Shown here in pieces: positions 40,001-42,528 of a stretch of 42,528 nucleotides of DNA. Positions within the stretch are counted from its first letter, which is position 1, and the number at the start of each line of letters is the position of its first letter. The stretch is taken from NCBI GenBank assembly GCA_016788485.1, contig JAEUSV010000034.1, positions 1 through 42,528 of the forward strand. Reading direction: 5' to 3'. The DNA comes from Flavobacteriales bacterium (GTDB lineage: Bacteria > Bacteroidota > Bacteroidia > Flavobacteriales_F > PHOS-HE28). Made by a program: the position numbers and the translations under genes. The notes under the pieces are model-generated. The model was not told where the DNA came from, ran no database searches, and saw only the letters and a list, made by a program, of their open reading frames with translations.

Positions 40001-40682
40001 TGTCGTCCACGGTCCAGTAGCGCGAGACCAGCTCGAACGCCGTTCCGGCGAAGGGGTCGAGGAGGGCGGCGAGGGTCTGGTTCTCCATCTCGCCCATGAA
40101 GGTGCCGGCCACGCCGTTGCCCACCATGATGACGATGGCGGTGATGAAGGCCGCGGCGGTGCTGCGCACGAGCACGGCCACGGCGAAGATGATGGCGGCC
40201 GAGAAGAGGATGTTGGGCAGGCTGAGGTAGAGGTAGGCCTGCGCGTGGGCGAGCAGGTCGTTCGGGCCCAGGCGCTCGGGGTCCACCCACGGCATCACGC
40301 TGCCAAGGAGCATGCCCACGGTGATGCCCAGCAGGGGCAGGGAGGCCACGAAGGTGCTGCCCAGGAAGCGGCTCAGCAGGTACTGCCCTTTCCTCAGGGG
40401 CGTGCTGAACATGATCTGCTGGGTGTTGTTCACGAAGTCGCGGATGGCGCTGGCGTTCACGAAGGCGGTCACCATCAGCAGGCCGAGGAAGCCGAGGCCC
40501 GCATAGTATTGGAACACCATGTAGGGCGCGTTCAACTTCACGTTCGCCAGTTGTCCGCCCACCACCAGCTTGTCCCAGGTCACCAGGCCGAAGCCCAGCA
40601 GGGCGAAGAGCAGGAGGAAGATGTACACCATGGGCTGCCGCAGCCAGTGGCGCACTTCGATGAGGAGGAGCCGCCAGGTCAT
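37089..40682 (-). CDS. ABC transporter permease fused to M1 aminopeptidase-like domain
   Basis: A 1197-residue inner-membrane protein. The N-terminal half has about twelve transmembrane helices in two ABC-2-type permease units (MTWRLLLIEVRHWLRQPMVY to ~250, and ~310-590). The C-terminal half (about 640-1190) is an M1 metallopeptidase domain with the zinc site H932-E-M-G-H936 and the third ligand E956, 19 residues later rather than the usual 18; the spacing matches what I recall for this fused family. The peptidase domain probably faces the periplasm. Its ATG overlaps the TGA of the ATPase gene (ATGA), so the two make one complex. It may export a peptide and trim it, which is inference. Confidence 0.93.
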   Translation of the reverse strand: MTWRLLLIEVRHWLRQPMVYIFLLLFALLGFGLVTWDKLVVGGQLANVKLNAPYMVFQYYAGLGFLGLLMVTAFVNASAIRDFVNNTQQIMFSTPLRKGQYLLSRFLGSTFVASLPLLGITVGMLLGSVMPWVDPERLGPNDLLAHAQAYLYLSLPNILFSAAIIFAVAVLVRSTAAAFITAIVIMVGNGVAGTFMGEMENQTLAALLDPFAGTAFELVSRYWTVDDKNTMLLPMNGVFLWNRILWVAIAAGVFLFGYWRFTFTDRATKARPIAATEDLPALRAASAPVPVVKREHGTAARIRQWRRIVWNDLTGMLRGTAFLLVTGIGLLNMFLGLSFSTSLYENTIYPVTYHVNEVTEGSFSLFLMILITFYSGLLVWKEREPKFDEVHDATPIPLGMALLGKYTALLLLLAVLLVITSLGGMVFQLLNGYTHLEPGVYLGNYILPNLVGMAVMAALAFMVHVLVNNKYVGYAVFIVFLIGNGILLSALDVSTRLASFNSAPSDPYSDMNTYGTSLRAWYWFKAYWWAFGAVLMGVALVFWVRGRETSWGWRNRLAGIRAKQHRWLLLPALAAWIGLGAWNYYNTKVLNEVVGSDEMEEDAVYYEKTYKKYEGIAQPHYTDIRFTIDLVPAARSLRSVAEVTVRNKSGEPIDSLHLNMGGGGIEQDAVVPGAELVLNDERVNYRIYKLAKPLMPGEELRFTVTATHEEKGFENNVSAMQLNHNGTFFNNMDVLPMIGYTANGELQDKNDRRDHDLPPKERMPRLSDDSLTRMQQYLMPNSDWVNVRTVISTTPDQIAIAPGSLKREWTADGKRYFEYVVDHPSMNFYSFMSAKYEVHREKWKDVDVEVYYHPTHATNVPRMANSIRKSLAYYSANFGPYRHKQARIIEFPRYQSFAQAFPGTMPYSEGIGFIADLSDTTDIDMVFYVVAHEMGHQWWAHQVMGADMQGSTLLSETMSQYSALMVMEEEYGREQMRKFLKLESDRYQRSRGSEELKEVPLLEVENQGYIHYNKGSVVLYCLRDFVGEDSLNKAFRNLVDSFAYAEPPYPSALDMYRELERVVPDSLEYLLIDGFKRITLYNNRVDKATARMLPDSTYEVTVEVFGEKNYADSLGRETPAPMNDWMDISILRYPKLGRNADKSLNEVPLVQKRLRLRAGVNKLTFIVPEKPMQAVVDRDNLFFDRVMQDNTRKVEVD

Positions 40683-41566
40683 GCTGCCACGGTTTTGTGG
40701 GTGCCGTTGATGTGGCTGAAGAACACGTCCTCCAGGGTGGGTTCCACGGCGTCGAAACCTTCATCGGGCCGGCTTTCGCTGTACACGTGGATCACCGGCC
40801 GCCCGGCGATGAGCTTGTTGCTGATCACACGATGCTGCGCGAGCTGGGCCTCGAGCTCGCTCTTGGCGATGCTCTTCTCCCAGATGCGTCCCTTCACCTC
40901 CTTGAGCGCATCGTTGGGCGCCCCGGCGAAGAGGAGCTGGCCCTTGTTGATGATGGCCATGTTGCGGCACAGCTCCTGCACGTCCTGCACGATGTGCGTG
41001 CTCAGGATCACCACCACGTTCTCGCCGATCTCGGTGAGCAGGTTGTAGAAGCGGTTGCGCTCGCCGGGGTCCAGGCCGGCCGTGGGCTCGTCCACGATGA
41101 TGAGCTTGGGTTCGCCGATCAGGGATTGGGCGATGCCGAAGCGCTGTTTCATGCCCCCGCTGAAGCCGGCGATGCGGCGCTTGCGGTGCTCCCACAGGTT
41201 CACCTTCTGCAGCAGTGCTTCCACGAGGTCCTTCCGCTGGCCATTGTCGATCACCCCCTTCAGCAGGGCGATGTGGTCGAGCATCTGGTAGGCGCTCACC
41301 CGCGGGTACACGCCGAACTCCTGGGGCAGGTAGCCGAGCACCTTGCGCACCTCGTCCTTCTGCCGGAGCACATCGATGTCCCCGAGCATCACCGTTCCCG
41401 CGTCGGCCTCCTGGAGGGTGGCCAGGATGCGCATGAGCGAGCTTTTGCCCGCCCCGTTGGGGCCCAGCAGGCCGAACATGCCGGTGGGGATGGTGAGGCT
41501 CACGTTGTCGAGCGCCTTCACGCCGTTCGCGTAGGTCTTGCTGAGTCCTTGGATCACGAGCTCCAT
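40679..41566 (-). CDS. ABC transporter ATP-binding protein
   Basis: A 295-residue ABC ATPase with Walker A GPNGAGKSS (35-43), Q-loop YLPQEFG, signature FSGGMKQ (135-141), Walker B LIIVDEP (155-161) and the switch His191 (STH). The C-terminal ~70 residues are the CcmA/NatA-type tail common to ABC-2 exporters. ATG 41566 starts the nucleotide-binding domain; the frame upstream has no homology. It is the first gene of the operon and energises the fused permease-peptidase encoded just downstream. Confidence 0.96.
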   Translation of the reverse strand: MELVIQGLSKTYANGVKALDNVSLTIPTGMFGLLGPNGAGKSSLMRILATLQEADAGTVMLGDIDVLRQKDEVRKVLGYLPQEFGVYPRVSAYQMLDHIALLKGVIDNGQRKDLVEALLQKVNLWEHRKRRIAGFSGGMKQRFGIAQSLIGEPKLIIVDEPTAGLDPGERNRFYNLLTEIGENVVVILSTHIVQDVQELCRNMAIINKGQLLFAGAPNDALKEVKGRIWEKSIAKSELEAQLAQHRVISNKLIAGRPVIHVYSESRPDEGFDAVEPTLEDVFFSHINGTHKTVAA

Positions 41567-41713
41567 GCGGGGGTGCGTTTGATGGTGCGGCAAGATGCGA
41601 AGCGGGCGCCGGGCGGCCAACCCGATCACACGAGCGGCGCAACACGGTGTGGACCGGTGGCGGGTGATGGCCGTCATGTCCGCCCCGCCGGGACCGTCCT
41701 TCCTTCGCGGCCC

Positions 41714-42528
41714 ATGAAGCCCGTCGTCTTCGAACCCTTCCGCATCAAGATGGTGGAGCCCATCCGGCTCACCACCGAGGAGCAGCGCACCGCCTTCCTC
41801 AAGGCCGCCCATTACAACCCCTTCCTGTTGCGCAGCGACGATGTGCTCATCGACCTGCTCACCGACAGCGGCACCAGCGCCATGAGCAGCGAGCAGTGGG
41901 CCGCCATGATGCGCGGGGATGAATCGTACGCCGGCGCGCGCAGCTGGGAACGGTTCGAGGCCGAGCTGAAGGACCTCACCGGCATGCCGCACATCCTGCC
42001 CACGCACCAGGGCCGTGCCGCCGAGCGCCTGCTCTACGGCCACCTGGGAGGGAAGGGGAAGGTGTTCATCAGCAACACGCACTTCGACACCACGCGGGCG
42101 AACATCGAGTTCAGCGGGGCCGAGGCCATCGACCTGCCCGTGGCCGTGGGCCGCGATCCACAGGCGCTCGATCCCTTCAAGGGGAACCTCGACGTGGAGG
42201 CGCTGGAGCGCACCATCGCGGAGAAGGGCGCGGCCAACGTGGCGGCGGTGATCCTCACGGTCACCAACAACAGCGGCGGCGGACAGCCCGTGAGCATGGG
42301 CAACGCGAAGGCCGTGCAGGCCGTGTGCCGCCGCCATGGCATCCTCTTCGTGCTCGATGCCTGCCGCATCGCCGAGAACGCGTGGTTCATCCGCGACCGC
42401 GAGCCCGGCCACGCCGACCGCAGCTACCGCAGCATCGCGCAGGAGATGTTCGGCCTGGCCGACGCCGCCACCATGAGCGCCAAGAAGGACGCGCTGGTGA
42501 ACATGGGCGGCTTCCTCACCCTGCGCGA
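41714..42528 (+). CDS. tnaA: Tryptophanase (3' end beyond window)
   Basis: The first 271 codons of a PLP-dependent beta-eliminating lyase. EPFRIKMVEPIRLTT, NPFLLRSDDVLIDLLTDSGT, AAMMRGDESYAGARS, PTHQGRAAERLLYGHL and NSGGGQPVSMGN follow the tryptophanase sequence closely, and the PLP lysine is in MSAKKDALVNMGG. SAKKD favours tryptophanase over tyrosine phenol-lyase. It converts tryptophan to indole, pyruvate and ammonia. The stop codon is outside the window. The 147-base gap to the divergent ABC operon shows only a weak TTCCTTCG box 6 bases before the ATG and no obvious TnaC-type leader peptide. Confidence 0.94.
   Translation, partial: MKPVVFEPFRIKMVEPIRLTTEEQRTAFLKAAHYNPFLLRSDDVLIDLLTDSGTSAMSSEQWAAMMRGDESYAGARSWERFEAELKDLTGMPHILPTHQGRAAERLLYGHLGGKGKVFISNTHFDTTRANIEFSGAEAIDLPVAVGRDPQALDPFKGNLDVEALERTIAEKGAANVAAVILTVTNNSGGGQPVSMGNAKAVQAVCRRHGILFVLDACRIAENAWFIRDREPGHADRSYRSIAQEMFGLADAATMSAKKDALVNMGGFLTLR

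Noticed and set aside
41567..41713. TnaC-type leader peptide before tryptophanase
   Set aside because: No short frame with Trp codons and no stall-motif is visible in the gap.

Overview
The window looks like a chromosomal piece of a GC-rich member of the Bacteroidota, most likely from an uncultured Flavobacteriales-type lineage. The evidence is three secreted proteins with type IX secretion (T9SS) C-terminal sorting domains, a SprB repeat, a TonB receptor/DUF4249 pair, a DUF4421 barrel protein, an alpha/beta-fused E1 dehydrogenase and an ABC-permease/M1-peptidase fusion. Starts mostly lack a Shine-Dalgarno sequence and many are preceded by the Bacteroidota -7 box TAnnTTTG. I infer the taxonomy from gene content only.

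Layout. 1-5.4 kb: NarL-type response regulator, catalase-peroxidase katG behind an ATAG-rich operator-like array, a pentapeptide repeat protein, an AlkD-like DNA glycosylase and two small unknowns. 5.36-7.94 kb: an AT-rich island with two minus-strand genes, an ABC-type ATPase and an HNH nuclease resembling the Septu (PtuA/PtuB) anti-phage pair. It sits between two copies of the last ~205 bp of trxB: the right copy completes an intact trxB, the left is a stranded fragment. 8.8-12.2 kb: TonB receptor plus DUF4249 lipoprotein operon. 12.8 kb: tRNA-Pro(GGG). 13-15 kb: M1 metallopeptidase. 15-17.8 kb: coupled serine hydrolase and fused 2-oxoacid dehydrogenase E1. 17.8-24.5 kb: AIM24-like protein, 4-TM holin-IV-like membrane protein, double-PDZ T9SS protein and a subtilisin-like T9SS protein. 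24.5-26 kb: S4 RNA-binding protein, tRNA-Arg(CCG), lipoprotein. 26-30.5 kb: typA, an alpha/alpha-toroid secreted protein, an MBL-fold hydrolase. 30.5-35 kb: DUF4421 protein and a short-type DNA polymerase III alpha subunit (dnaE). 35-42.5 kb: beta-propeller/SprB T9SS protein, ABC permease-M1 fusion with its ATPase, and a tryptophanase cut by the window end.

Most of the window is housekeeping and cell-surface genes in short operons (TGATG or ATGA overlaps). Two things stand out. First, the Septu-like pair sits at the 3' end of trxB in an arrangement that restores the target gene, with no integrase in sight. Second, dnaE carries what appear to be three in-frame insertions from three unrelated repeat-like sequences, one of which also fills a convergent intergenic gap at 18.65 kb, reminiscent of the palindromic elements found inside Rickettsia genes. 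Smaller points are the very short distances between -7 boxes and start codons (possible leaderless mRNAs) and a structured leader before the toroid gene.
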